Below, piece by piece: positions 35,967 to 44,539 of a DNA stretch of 64,000 nucleotides (position 1 is its first letter; each line of letters starts with the position of its first letter). The translations under genes were made by a program, and so were the position numbers. Under the pieces are notes generated by a model that made no database searches, was not told where the DNA came from, and worked only from the letters and a program-made list of their open reading frames with translations. This stretch comes from CAYGSN01 sp964352675 (GTDB lineage: Bacteria; Pseudomonadota; Alphaproteobacteria; Micavibrionales; Micavibrionaceae), in NCBI GenBank assembly GCA_964352675.1, contig CAYGSN010000010.1, positions 5,110 to 69,109 of the forward strand, given 5' to 3'.

Positions 35967-36137
35967 ACACAACTGTTGGCCTATACACGTCTTCTTTGAA
36001 TCTTGGAAAAAGAAAAGCACTATGAGGAAAAAAATTCCACATTGAGTATCTTCTTTCTGGGCCGAAGATGGTGCATTGCCCCGAAGCCAACTCACAACAC
36101 CCGATCTAATTAATTGATTTTCAATGATATTTTGAAA

Positions 36138-36153
36138 TGGCACAGCATATGCA
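36138..36153 (+). promoter_or_regulatory. sigma-54 promoter of flgFGAH operon
   Basis: TGGCAC-AGCAT-ATGCA matches TGGCAC-N5-TTGCA with one mismatch and correct GG/GC spacing. It lies 73 bp before the flgF ATG. Confidence 0.8.
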
Positions 36154-36225
36154 ACCTCTCACCCACAAGAACACGAAAACCAATTCGTGAGTGTTTAAAA
36201 ATTTAAGTGGGTAAGGACGTATAAA

Positions 36226-36948
36226 ATGGAAAATACAATCTATTTGGCATTGTCCAGACAGACCGTTTTGAAAAGCCAGATGGACATGGTGGCCAACAAC
36301 GTGGCGAACATGAACACGCCAGGTTTCCGGAGCCAACATATCCTCTTTGAGGAATATATTTCCGACCCGAAGAAAGCGGACGATCCATTATCCTTCGTTT
36401 ACGATGTGGGACAGTTTCAGAGTGAAGCTCCCGGCCCGGTAACTTTTACCGGCAATCAAATGGATATCGCTCTGGAAGGCCCCGGTTATATAGGCGTACA
36501 AATTGCCGGTGGTAATACCGCCTATACCCGTGCCGGAAATTTCCAGCTCAGCGCCGATGGGGGCCTCATGACATCAGAAGGTCTTCCCGTGGCCGATGCG
36601 GGCGGCGCGCCTATCAATATCCCGGCGGATTCAACAGAAATTAATATTGATAAACAGGGTTTCATCTCCAATCAAAACGGCGCTTTGGGACAAATCCAAA
36701 TCGTTGAGTTCGCAAATCCTGAAAATCTGGAGCCGATCGGCAGCAATCTATACACCAGCGCCGAGCCTTCTGTCCTGGCGGAAAACACTACTGTCCAGCA
36801 GGGCATGGTCGAGGGATCAAACGTCAATCCGGTACAGGAGATGACCAGCATGATCGAAATCCTGCGCAGCTTCCAATCCACCCAGCAATTAATACAGGGT
36901 GAAAACGAACGCTTGCGCAACGCCATTCGCAAACTGACAGAAAGCTAA
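36226..36948 (+). CDS. flgF: flagellar basal-body rod protein FlgF
   Basis: 240 residues. The axial N-terminal motif is QMDMVANNVANMNTPGF, the middle shows the GPGYIGVQ and AYTRAGNFQLSADGGL segments, and the C-terminus is IEILRSFQSTQQLIQGENER. FlgF is an exported proximal-rod component. It is first in the flgF-flgG-flgA-flgH unit behind a sigma-54 promoter. Its shorter length compared with FlgG and the order distinguish the two. Confidence 0.93.
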   Translation: MENTIYLALSRQTVLKSQMDMVANNVANMNTPGFRSQHILFEEYISDPKKADDPLSFVYDVGQFQSEAPGPVTFTGNQMDIALEGPGYIGVQIAGGNTAYTRAGNFQLSADGGLMTSEGLPVADAGGAPINIPADSTEINIDKQGFISNQNGALGQIQIVEFANPENLEPIGSNLYTSAEPSVLAENTTVQQGMVEGSNVNPVQEMTSMIEILRSFQSTQQLIQGENERLRNAIRKLTES

Positions 36949-36986
36949 TTGATTAAACATACGGATTAATACGAAGGAGAAAAACC

Positions 36987-37775
36987 ATGAGCAGATCTTT
37001 AGACATTGGCGCGACCGGCATGCTGGCCCAGCAGCTAAATGTGGATGTGATATCCAACAACATCGCCAACATGACAACCACAGGTTATAAGCGCCAGCGT
37101 GCAGCTTTTGCCGACCTGATCTATCAGAATATAGACAAGCCCGGCTCAACCTCTTCAGATGTCGGAACAACCGTCCCCTCCGGCCTGCAGCTTGGTCTCG
37201 GTGTACGCGCCGGCGCGGTCTATCGTATGCACGGCCAGGGCGCTTTGCGCATCACAGAAAATCCTCTCGATGTTGCCATCACGGGAGAAGGCATGTTCCA
37301 GATCCAATTGCCCAGCGGCGATACAGCATACACGCGCGACGGCACATTCCAGATCAATGAAAATGGTGAGCTTGTAACAACATTGGGCTTTATCGTGGAG
37401 CCAGGCATCACAATCCCACAAGATGCAACATCCATCGACATCAATGCCGAAGGTGAAGTCATGGTTACCATTCCGGGGCAGACAGCCTCCTCAAATCTTG
37501 GCCAGATTGAACTGGCGAACTTTATCAACCCGGCCGGACTGGATGCAATCGGGGACAACATGTTTCTGGAGACAGACGCTTCCGGCGCACCAACCACAGG
37601 AAACCCCGGACAGGATCAATTCGGGACGGTCCGCCAGGGCGCATTGGAACAATCCAACGTTAACGTGGTGGAAGAAATTACCGAGCTGATTTCCGCCCAG
37701 CGCGCTTATGAGATGAACTCGAATGTGATCTCCACATCCGATGAAATGCTGCAAACCGTCTCACAGCTGAGATAA
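36987..37775 (+). CDS. flgG: flagellar distal rod protein FlgG
   Basis: 262 residues, the standard FlgG size. The N-terminal motif is GMLAQQLNVDVISNNIANM followed by TTGYKRQRAAFADL; the middle has the LDVAITGEGMFQIQLPSGD and AYTRDGTFQINENGEL segments; the C-terminus is ELISAQRAYEMNSNVISTSD. It forms the distal rod crossing the periplasm. It lies 38 bp after flgF with GAAGGAGA before the ATG. Confidence 0.97.
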   Translation: MSRSLDIGATGMLAQQLNVDVISNNIANMTTTGYKRQRAAFADLIYQNIDKPGSTSSDVGTTVPSGLQLGLGVRAGAVYRMHGQGALRITENPLDVAITGEGMFQIQLPSGDTAYTRDGTFQINENGELVTTLGFIVEPGITIPQDATSIDINAEGEVMVTIPGQTASSNLGQIELANFINPAGLDAIGDNMFLETDASGAPTTGNPGQDQFGTVRQGALEQSNVNVVEEITELISAQRAYEMNSNVISTSDEMLQTVSQLR

Positions 37776-37799
37776 AACGAGAAGTAAAAGGGTAGCAAG

Positions 37800-38771
37800 A
37801 TGACAATGAAAAACAAAAAGAACTGGCAAAAACACAGAGCGATATTTTTATCCCTGCTCTTTGCCACCACGCTTCTGCTGTCTGCCCTGGCTCCGCAGGC
37901 CGGATGGGCCGTCTCGCTGAAGAAAAATGCAGTCATCAGCGGTGACAGCATCACGCTGGGCGACCTTTTTTCCGGCCTGACGCATGGAGAAGACCGCGTG
38001 CTCGGCCCTGCCCCCCGCCCGGGACAGGACATGGTGCTGAACGCCCGCACATTGCTGCGTGTGGCCCGCGCCCTGGATTTGCCATGGCGGCCGGTCACAA
38101 CGGCGGATTACATTGTCGTCAAACGCGCGGCGTCGGTCATCGGCCGCGCCCAGATCGAAGACGGTCTGCGCGCCGAACTGGCCGAACAAGGGATTGAAGG
38201 CAAATATAACCTGATCCTCCCCAACGAAGCCGCAGAAATCATTTTACCGCGAAACCTGCCGGCAGAGTTCGAGGTTGCCTCCTTTAATCTGCGCCAGCAA
38301 GGCGATTGGTTCGAAGCCACACTGGTGGCACCCTCCGCCCAAAACCCGGTTGAAACACTCAATCTGCACGGCTCAATAGAGCGCCTGATCGATGTCCCGA
38401 TCCTAAGCGAAACCATCCGCAACGGCGTCACGATCGGCAAAAATGATATCTCTTATCTCGAACTGCGGGAAAAAGATCTGAACCACGACATTATCATCAA
38501 CGAAGACAATCTGATCGGCATGACCGCGCGGCGCATGGTTCTGCCCGGCAAGCCGATCCGACAGTCCGAAATCGAAGCACCACAGATCGTCAAGCGCGGC
38601 GAATTCGTCACAATGGTTTTCCAAAGCGGCACGATGCAGCTCAGCGCGCGCGGCAAAGCGCTGGAGAACGGCTCCAAAGGCGACTCCATTCGTGTGGTCA
38701 ATACCGGCAGCAACCGGACAATCGAAGGCATTGTTAGCAATGTCGGCGAAGTCAAAGTCATCACGTATTAA
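37800..38771 (+). CDS. flgA: flagella basal body P-ring chaperone FlgA
   Basis: 323 residues with a Sec signal (about 18-41, ending PQAGWA) and a C-terminal SAF-type domain (RMVLPGKPIRQSEIEAPQIV, then VVNTGSNRTIEGIV). FlgA is a periplasmic chaperone for FlgI, the P-ring protein encoded at 41918. It is longer than the enterobacterial protein owing to an N-terminal domain, as is usual in Alphaproteobacteria. Confidence 0.94.
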   Translation: MTMKNKKNWQKHRAIFLSLLFATTLLLSALAPQAGWAVSLKKNAVISGDSITLGDLFSGLTHGEDRVLGPAPRPGQDMVLNARTLLRVARALDLPWRPVTTADYIVVKRAASVIGRAQIEDGLRAELAEQGIEGKYNLILPNEAAEIILPRNLPAEFEVASFNLRQQGDWFEATLVAPSAQNPVETLNLHGSIERLIDVPILSETIRNGVTIGKNDISYLELREKDLNHDIIINEDNLIGMTARRMVLPGKPIRQSEIEAPQIVKRGEFVTMVFQSGTMQLSARGKALENGSKGDSIRVVNTGSNRTIEGIVSNVGEVKVITY

Positions 38772-38812
38772 CTTCTTTAAATGTGTAAACCTCAAAAAAG
38801 GTGGGTAGTAAA

Positions 38813-39595
38813 ATGAAAACAGAAACCAAAAAGAAACTAACAAAACTGAGCCTGACCCTTCTGGCCTGCAGCGCTTTAACAGCCTGCGGCGCAGTCGACC
38901 GGGTGGCCAACATTGGACAGGCACCGGAGACATCAAAAATTGTCAATCCGACAACCCAGCCGGATTATCAGCCCGTCAGCTTGCCCATGCCCACACCGAA
39001 AAATGCAAATCGCCAAAGAAACTCTCTATGGGCCGCCGACCGTCAAACCTTCTTCAAGGACCAGCGGGCTTCCGATATTGGCGATATCATCACCGTGCTG
39101 ATTGATATCCAGGACGAAGCCACGCTGGATAATGAATCCGAGCGCACCCGCAACAGTTCCGAAGATGCAAGCCTTGCATCTTTTCTGGGGTATCAGAATG
39201 CTCTGGACCGCATCCTGCCCGAAGACATCACCGATGCCAATGGCGATCTCACCAACCCGGATATTGTCGGTTTGAACGCCGATTCCGTTCATAGCGGGCA
39301 GGGCAGTATCGAGCGCGAAGAAGAAATAGCCGTGCGTATGGCTGCCCTTGTTACACAGATCCTGCCAAACGGAAATATGGTCATTAGCGGCCGCCAGGAA
39401 GTCGTGGTGAACTTCGAAAAAAGAATTCTGCAGGTTGACGGCGTAATCCGTCCGCAGGATATTTCCACGGCCAACACGGTCTCCTCCGACCAGATCGCAG
39501 AGGCCCGCATCGCCTATGGCGGCGAAGGCCAGATCACCGATGTGCAGCAGCCGCGCTACGGCCAGCAGCTCTATGACATCGTGTTCCCGTTCTAA
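38813..39595 (+). CDS. flgH: flagellar L-ring lipoprotein FlgH
   Basis: 260 residues from ATG 38813, preferred over GTG 38801 because AAGGTGGG is then placed correctly upstream. The lipobox is L-T-A-C with lipidated Cys25. Family segments are SLWAADRQTFFKDQRASDIG, GDIITVLIDIQDEA and, near the end, VVNFEKRILQVDG and GVIRPQDIS. It forms the outer-membrane L-ring. It is the last gene of the flgF operon and is followed by a strong terminator. Confidence 0.96.
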   Translation: MKTETKKKLTKLSLTLLACSALTACGAVDRVANIGQAPETSKIVNPTTQPDYQPVSLPMPTPKNANRQRNSLWAADRQTFFKDQRASDIGDIITVLIDIQDEATLDNESERTRNSSEDASLASFLGYQNALDRILPEDITDANGDLTNPDIVGLNADSVHSGQGSIEREEEIAVRMAALVTQILPNGNMVISGRQEVVVNFEKRILQVDGVIRPQDISTANTVSSDQIAEARIAYGGEGQITDVQQPRYGQQLYDIVFPF

Positions 39596-39638
39596 AGAAG
39601 AACCCCTAACAAAAAGAGCTTACCCACCCAACCTCATC

Positions 39639-39672
39639 ACCGGCTCTTCCTCCACGGAAGGGCCGGTTTTTT
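39639..39672 (+). terminator. intrinsic terminator after flgH
   Basis: Twelve-base-pair stem ACCGGCTCTTCC / GGAAGGGCCGGT (one mismatch) with a five-base loop, followed by a T-run. It lies 44 bp after the flgH stop. Confidence 0.9.
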
Positions 39673-39731
39673 ATTTGACGTAAGCGCACCAATGTGCTTT
39701 TTTATGCAAAAATTAGAAAGAGACAAAATAA

Positions 39732-40703
39732 ATGATTGGCATTCAAAACCTTGAAGAAACATTTACCTCCCCTCAATTCAACGCAGCCGCAAGACGCGCG
39801 CTGCTAAATCGCCTGCGTCATGCACCTCAAGGCATTTTAAGATACCAGGACAGCGACCCGGCTCAGGCGGAAGCAAAGCTGGAATATCTGGACGATTTTT
39901 ATGCGATGGCCTTTAATCGTGTTGTTGCAGGGCTTACACGTGAAAAAATGGGATTGAAACAAGAACAGACCACACTGGATATTGGATGCGGCACGGTCCC
40001 AGATTTTATTGAATTGGCAGGAGATAAAAAACACTCAGGAACAATTCTGGCGGTCGACAAAGATCGGCTCTATCTGGATGAGCTTCAAAAAAGACTTGTT
40101 GCAACAGGCATACAAGATGCCCCTCAATTTCAAATAATTGAAACGGATGCCACCGATCTTTCAGCAATAGAGGCCAATTCCGTCGATCAAGCCCGCATGA
40201 TCCGGGTGTACCAATATTTGCACCATGATAACGCGACACCTAGAGCTCTCGCAGAAATTGCCCGGGTTCTAAAGCCAGGCCGCCCGCTCGTGATAGCGGA
40301 AGAAATCTATAGAAAAACGCAAGTGGTCCTGGATGAAGGTGTAGATTTGGGTTTTGATTGCAATTCTTTTCTCTGGAATATCTTCACGCGAGGGAACGGC
40401 AAAACTTCAGTTGTTAACAGTGATGTTGATGAAACAATTGAGCCGGATTTGACAGAGGCCGGCTTTGTCTCCGATAGTGTCGTTATCTATACAACCTATT
40501 CTCACTCACCGGATGATATGGACCACCTGTTCGGCTGCCAGGCACGCATGGGCGATATCGTAGAAAAAGGGCTTTATACCGCAGAGGAATGCCAAAACTA
40601 CCATGACAGAATCGTTGAAGCGCTTTACGCAAGAAAGGCCCGAATGATGAGACCATTCATTGTCTACACCGCAACAGCCCCAATCTTACAGATTGAAAAC
40701 TAA
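39732..40703 (+). CDS. class I SAM-dependent methyltransferase
   Basis: 323 residues with a Rossmann methyltransferase core: motif I LDIGCGTVPDFIELAG (about 80-95), acidic motif II AVDKDR, and the post-motif segment IARVLKPGRPLVIAEE. Residues before 60 and after 200 are not recognised. The substrate is unknown. It stands alone between the flgH terminator and convergent dksA, so a flagellar role is suggested by location only. Confidence 0.82.
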   Translation: MIGIQNLEETFTSPQFNAAARRALLNRLRHAPQGILRYQDSDPAQAEAKLEYLDDFYAMAFNRVVAGLTREKMGLKQEQTTLDIGCGTVPDFIELAGDKKHSGTILAVDKDRLYLDELQKRLVATGIQDAPQFQIIETDATDLSAIEANSVDQARMIRVYQYLHHDNATPRALAEIARVLKPGRPLVIAEEIYRKTQVVLDEGVDLGFDCNSFLWNIFTRGNGKTSVVNSDVDETIEPDLTEAGFVSDSVVIYTTYSHSPDDMDHLFGCQARMGDIVEKGLYTAEECQNYHDRIVEALYARKARMMRPFIVYTATAPILQIEN

Positions 40704-41134
40704 TCATCTCTTTGCGTTTTTTCCTTGCGCTCGTGGCGTTCCTGCGCTTCGAGGCTAAGAGTTGCATTCGGGCGGGCCTTCAGGCGGGCAATGGAAATCT
40801 CATCGCCAGTTTCTTCACAATAGCCGTATTCACCATCATTTATACGATCCAGCGCCTGGTTGATCTTGTTGATCAGCTTGCGCTCGCGATCGCGGGTGCG
40901 CAGCTCCAGCCTGTGGTCCGTCTCGGCCGAGGCGCGGTCTGTCAAGTCCGGCTGTTGCAGTTCCGTGCCCTGCAACGTGTTTTGAATGGTTTCCTGAGAT
41001 TCCTTTAAAAGGCTTTCGCGCCAGGCAATCAGCTGCTGGCGGAAATACTCCAGCATCACCGGGTTCATAAACTTGCCCTTATCCTTTTCCGGATCATAAT
41101 CGGGCGGGACAATCACGCTACTTGTAGAACTCAT
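40700..41134 (-). CDS. dksA: DksA-type RNA polymerase-binding regulator
   Basis: 144 residues from ATG 41134; the frame is open to a GTG at 41161. A coiled-coil N-terminal part (30-100) is followed by a degenerate zinc finger: only C106 remains (YGYCEETGDEISIARLKARP); the other three usual Cys positions are Thr, Ser and Ala. This is common for alphaproteobacterial DksA. It works with ppGpp at RNA polymerase. It overlaps the 3' end of the convergent methyltransferase and lies beside fliX, as in Caulobacter-like genomes. Confidence 0.93.
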   Translation of the reverse strand: MSSTSSVIVPPDYDPEKDKGKFMNPVMLEYFRQQLIAWRESLLKESQETIQNTLQGTELQQPDLTDRASAETDHRLELRTRDRERKLINKINQALDRINDGEYGYCEETGDEISIARLKARPNATLSLEAQERHERKEKTQRDD

Positions 41135-41227
41135 AATAAAGCCAATCCCCTTTAAATACACCTATTGTCAATAAGAGAAGCGAAAATATACGCATCCTTC
41201 AGGGATAAAACAACATAAAAAAGGGTT

Positions 41228-41692
41228 TTATGAGGCCGTTTTTTGTGAATTGCGCGCTTCCTGCTTATCCAAAGCAACCCGCATTTTGGCCAGTTCCACC
41301 TGCGCGCGCAGGTCAATTTCATCCATAATGGCGGTCAGGGACGGATCGGAAATTTTTTCCCTATGCTGGGCCACCACATCGGCAACATCAATCATATGAC
41401 CTACTGTCAAATCCCCTCTCAGCATAGCCTCGCGAAGCCCCTCCAACTCATCGAGCAGCATGTCGGCGCGCTTTCTGGCGCGTTGCTTGGCCGCCCGGGC
41501 TGTCGGATCCTCAGCCCCCTGAATAGCCAACAGGGAATCCACCATCGCAATCGACTGCGTATTGGTGGTTTGCGCCTTTTCCTGGGGGGCAGAGGCGATA
41601 AAATCCTCGAAACTCCCATCGGATTTCTGTGCGTTATCCTTCTTTTTTGTCTTTGACGGGCCTTGGGTTTGGCCGGGACCGGTAACTTTCAT
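41228..41692 (-). CDS. fliX: flagellar assembly regulator FliX
   Basis: 154 residues. The N-terminus MKVTGPGQTQGP and the C-terminal helical block LREAMLRGDLTVGHMIDVAD, then LTAIMDEIDLRAQVELAK, match alphaproteobacterial FliX. FliX links assembly of the early basal body to activation of sigma-54 transcription through FlbD. Its divergent position against flgI, which has a sigma-54 promoter, reproduces the Caulobacter arrangement. FlbD is not in this window. Confidence 0.92.
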   Translation of the reverse strand: MKVTGPGQTQGPSKTKKKDNAQKSDGSFEDFIASAPQEKAQTTNTQSIAMVDSLLAIQGAEDPTARAAKQRARKRADMLLDELEGLREAMLRGDLTVGHMIDVADVVAQHREKISDPSLTAIMDEIDLRAQVELAKMRVALDKQEARNSQKTAS

Positions 41693-41844
41693 ACAGAATT
41701 ATCCTTTCACTTAACTTCATTATAGCGCGTTTCAGGAGCGGCGGAAAGAATTGCCGTGAGTTTTCTCATGAAAATCTTTCCTTACAACCCCCTCAAACCT
41801 ATGAAATCCGTCATTTTCTGTGAAAAAGGCCGTTTGGGCAAAAC

Positions 41845-41860
41845 TGGCACGCCATTCGCA
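41845..41860 (+). promoter_or_regulatory. sigma-54 promoter of flgI operon
   Basis: TGGCAC-GCCAT-TCGCA matches TGGCAC-N5-TTGCA with one mismatch and correct GG/GC spacing, 58 bp before flgI. Confidence 0.82.
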
Positions 41861-41917
41861 TAGTAATCTTGTGAAGACGTGTTTTTAAAGCATCACATGA
41901 CATAAGAAAGAAAAGCG

Positions 41918-43093
41918 ATGTTCAGCGTAAAAAATAATAGAAAACAAAGCAAGGTGGGTATGATCCGGTCGCCGATCCTGAAGGATTTTGGATTGTTATT
42001 GGTGACCGGACTCTTTTTCTTTTCAATGATTTCTATGGCGCATGCCAAAACTTCCCGCATCAAGGATATCGTTGATATAGAAGGCGTCCGGGATAACCAA
42101 CTCGTCGGATACGGCCTTGTGGTCGGTCTGAACGGCACAGGCGACAGCCTGAACAACTCCCCGTTCACCGAGCAAAGCCTGATCGCGTTTCTGGAGCGTC
42201 TGGGCGTCAATATCCGCGGCCTGAACCTGAACACGGGCAATACAGCGGCAGTGATGGTTACAGCCACCCTGCCCCCATTCACCAATCAAGGCTCACGCAT
42301 TGATGTGAGTGTATCGTCCCTCGGCGATGCCACCAGTCTTCTGGGCGGGACATTGATCGTGACCCCTCTTTTAGCTGCCGACAGCGAAGTCTATGCGGTT
42401 GCGCAAGGCGAAATCAGCGTCGCCGGATTCAGCATCAGCGGAGAAGCTGCAACATTGACCCAAAACATTCCGACATCCGGCCGCATTGCCGGCGGGGCAA
42501 TTGTCGAGCGTGAAATCGACTTTACCCTTGAGGAGTTACAGGAAGTCCGCTTATCTCTTAAAAACCCGGATTTCACCACATCTCGCCGCATCGCGCAGGC
42601 CATTAACGGCTTTACCTCGGCCAATATTGCAGACCCCGAGAATTCCGCCAGCATCATCTTGCGCCGACCCTCAAATTTTGACGGCACGATTGTGGATCTG
42701 ATTACAGATATCGAACAGCTGCCGATCCAGCCCGACCAGCCTGCCCGTGTGGTTATAAGCGAGCGCACAGGACTGGTTGTGATTGGTGCGGATGTCCGCA
42801 TCAGTGATGTGGCCATCGCACAGGGCAACCTGACAATCCGCGTCACCGAAACACCGCAGGTGTCGCAGGCAAATCCTTTCTCCGAACAGGGACAAACCGT
42901 TGTCGTGCCCCGCAGTGACGTGAGCGTCAATCAAGGTGAAGATGTCCGCCTCGCCGCCCTTGAGACCGGTGTAACACTGCAGGACCTTGTCACCGGCCTG
43001 AACAGCCTGGGTATGCAACCCCGCGATGTCATCACAATTCTGCAGGCCATCAAAGCCGCCGGGGCCCTGCAGGCTGATATTGAGGTGCTTTAA
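41918..43093 (+). CDS. flgI: flagellar P-ring protein FlgI
   Basis: 391 residues with an unusually long n-region before a Sec signal core (LLLVTGLFFFSMISMAHA, about 27-44). The mature start is SRIKDIVDIEGVRDNQLVGY followed by GLVVGLNGTGDS, the strict FlgI signature; the C-terminus LNSLGMQPRDVITILQAIKA is also diagnostic. ATG 41960 is a possible shorter start. FlgI forms the periplasmic P-ring around the rod with help from FlgA. It is first in a unit with flgJ and FlgN-like genes. Confidence 0.97.
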   Translation: MFSVKNNRKQSKVGMIRSPILKDFGLLLVTGLFFFSMISMAHAKTSRIKDIVDIEGVRDNQLVGYGLVVGLNGTGDSLNNSPFTEQSLIAFLERLGVNIRGLNLNTGNTAAVMVTATLPPFTNQGSRIDVSVSSLGDATSLLGGTLIVTPLLAADSEVYAVAQGEISVAGFSISGEAATLTQNIPTSGRIAGGAIVEREIDFTLEELQEVRLSLKNPDFTTSRRIAQAINGFTSANIADPENSASIILRRPSNFDGTIVDLITDIEQLPIQPDQPARVVISERTGLVVIGADVRISDVAIAQGNLTIRVTETPQVSQANPFSEQGQTVVVPRSDVSVNQGEDVRLAALETGVTLQDLVTGLNSLGMQPRDVITILQAIKAAGALQADIEVL

Positions 43094-43096
43094 GCC

Positions 43097-43531
43097 ATGA
43101 AAGATTTCCTGAGCCCCAACACATCGATTGCCCTTATGCAGGCCTCCAACGGAGATCTCGCAGCACAGACAAAAAAACTGGGCACGGCAAAAACTGCCGG
43201 GCTTAAAACGCCGAACGCGGAGAATATCGCAGACAACAAAGAGGTTCGCGGTGCTACCGAAACGGCGCAAGAGTTTGAAGCCGTATTCATTGCTGAAATG
43301 ATGAAGCCGATGTTTGAAGGGATCAGCACCGAGGCGCCCTTTGGCGGCGGCAAAGGCGAAGAGGTTTTCCGTGGCCTGCTGCTCCAGGAATACGGCAAGC
43401 TGATGGCACAGACCGGAAGCATCGGCCTGTCTTCACAGGTGCGCGACCAGATTATCCAGATGCAAAGCGCAGCGGATCACAACAAAACAACCCTTAACCC
43501 CCAAGACGTAACGGAGATGCCTGATGAATAA
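43097..43531 (+). CDS. flgJ: rod-cap domain protein FlgJ (no muramidase domain)
   Basis: 144 residues containing only the rod-binding domain (ETAQEFEAVFIAEMMKPMFE, then EVFRGLLLQEYGKLMAQTGS). The glucosaminidase domain of enterobacterial FlgJ is absent, which is normal for Alphaproteobacteria (CheL in Caulobacter). A separate lytic enzyme must open the wall; the Slt-like gene at 12694 is one in-window candidate. It lies 3 bp after flgI. Confidence 0.93.
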   Translation: MKDFLSPNTSIALMQASNGDLAAQTKKLGTAKTAGLKTPNAENIADNKEVRGATETAQEFEAVFIAEMMKPMFEGISTEAPFGGGKGEEVFRGLLLQEYGKLMAQTGSIGLSSQVRDQIIQMQSAADHNKTTLNPQDVTEMPDE

Positions 43532-43961
43532 ACTTGCCGCCAACACGACTGAAAAAATTTTACCACCCAACGCAACTGCGGCGGTGCAGGACCTCATCAA
43601 AATGTCAAAAATCCTGCTCGATCTTTCCGAGAAGGAAACCCAGACCCTTTTGCAAAACGACATGATGGGCTTCGCCTTCATACAGGACCAAAAGGACCGC
43701 GTGGTGGCGCGCTATACAAAAGCATCCGAAGAATTTCGCAGCCGCATCCGTGAATTCCGCACAGTTAACAAGGCGCTTCTGGACAAGCTGGAAGAGTTGC
43801 AAAACATGCTGGGTGAAAAATCAGAGGCCAACAATCTTCTGGTCCTGCGCATGAAAGAGCGGTCACAGCGCAACACACAAAAAACCCTGCTGACGGTTCA
43901 GGAACTGGCACAGAAAAAACCAATGCGTTTTGACCGCGTTGAAAATCAAACACAGGCTTAA
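43524..43961 (+). CDS. FlgN/FlbY-like flagellar protein
   Basis: 145 residues, helical, overlapping flgJ by 8 bp. The segment LIKMSKILLDLSEKETQTLL and the long amphipathic helices resemble FlgN-type export chaperones, and the order flgI-flgJ-this gene corresponds to flgI-cheL-flbY of Caulobacter. FlgN chaperones bind hook-filament junction proteins FlgK and FlgL. The assignment rests on context and helical pattern. Confidence 0.7.
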   Translation: MNKLAANTTEKILPPNATAAVQDLIKMSKILLDLSEKETQTLLQNDMMGFAFIQDQKDRVVARYTKASEEFRSRIREFRTVNKALLDKLEELQNMLGEKSEANNLLVLRMKERSQRNTQKTLLTVQELAQKKPMRFDRVENQTQA

Positions 43962-43980
43962 CAAAAAAGAAGAGGACGAC

Positions 43981-44499
43981 ATGAACAACCCGTATCAAGA
44001 CAAAGCTTTATCAAACAAAGCTCCGCGCTCCAGACCAAGCGCCTCCGCCTTCATCCTGTCGAAAGATCCGAAAAAGGCGATGCAGGAAATGCTCGAAACG
44101 ATTGAGAATTTACAAAATGTTTACCAGGCCGAAAACGAAGCGCTGGATGCCTCCGATACAGCTACATTCCTGAGCCTGCAGGACAAAAAGCTGGAAATGG
44201 CACAGAAATACCAGAATGGCGTGGAGCAAATCCTCTCACGCAAGGAAGAAATGCGCGATGTGGAGTTTGACCTGAAAAAGCGCCTGACAGATATGCAGGA
44301 GCATTTTTCAACATTGGCCCAGAAGAACCGTAAATCGATTGAACGTATGCAGCGCGCGACAGAGCGGCTTGGCAATACCATTCGCAGAGTTGCGAAAGAA
44401 ACAGCAAAAACAAGAACAACATTCAGCTACAACGAAATTGGAACCGTAGATAGTGCAGAGCGGAAATCCGTTTCCATGGGCGTTAATGAAACGGCCTAA
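43981..44499 (+). CDS. second FlgN-like coiled-coil protein
   Basis: 172 residues from ATG 43981, which has AGAGGAC before it; the frame is open to 43930. It has the same helical outline as its neighbour: MLETIENLQNVYQAENEALD, SLQDKKLEMAQKYQ and an extended basic helix (RKSIERMQRATERLGNTIRR). Two tandem proteins of this kind may serve different axial substrates. No catalytic motif is present. Confidence 0.68.
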   Translation: MNNPYQDKALSNKAPRSRPSASAFILSKDPKKAMQEMLETIENLQNVYQAENEALDASDTATFLSLQDKKLEMAQKYQNGVEQILSRKEEMRDVEFDLKKRLTDMQEHFSTLAQKNRKSIERMQRATERLGNTIRRVAKETAKTRTTFSYNEIGTVDSAERKSVSMGVNETA

Positions 44500-44539
44500 A
44501 ACAGGTTGAAAATTTGAGATTAAAAACGAAAGACGATAA

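Larger units (their letters stand above)
35877..36225. other. 349-bp divergent regulatory region fliL/flgF
   Basis: No gene fits here. It holds the candidate fliL promoter on the left and the sigma-54 element of flgF on the right. Near 36110-36125 a TTAA-N7-TCAA sequence resembles an imperfect CtrA site. No repeat or hairpin with a U-run was seen. Confidence 0.6.
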
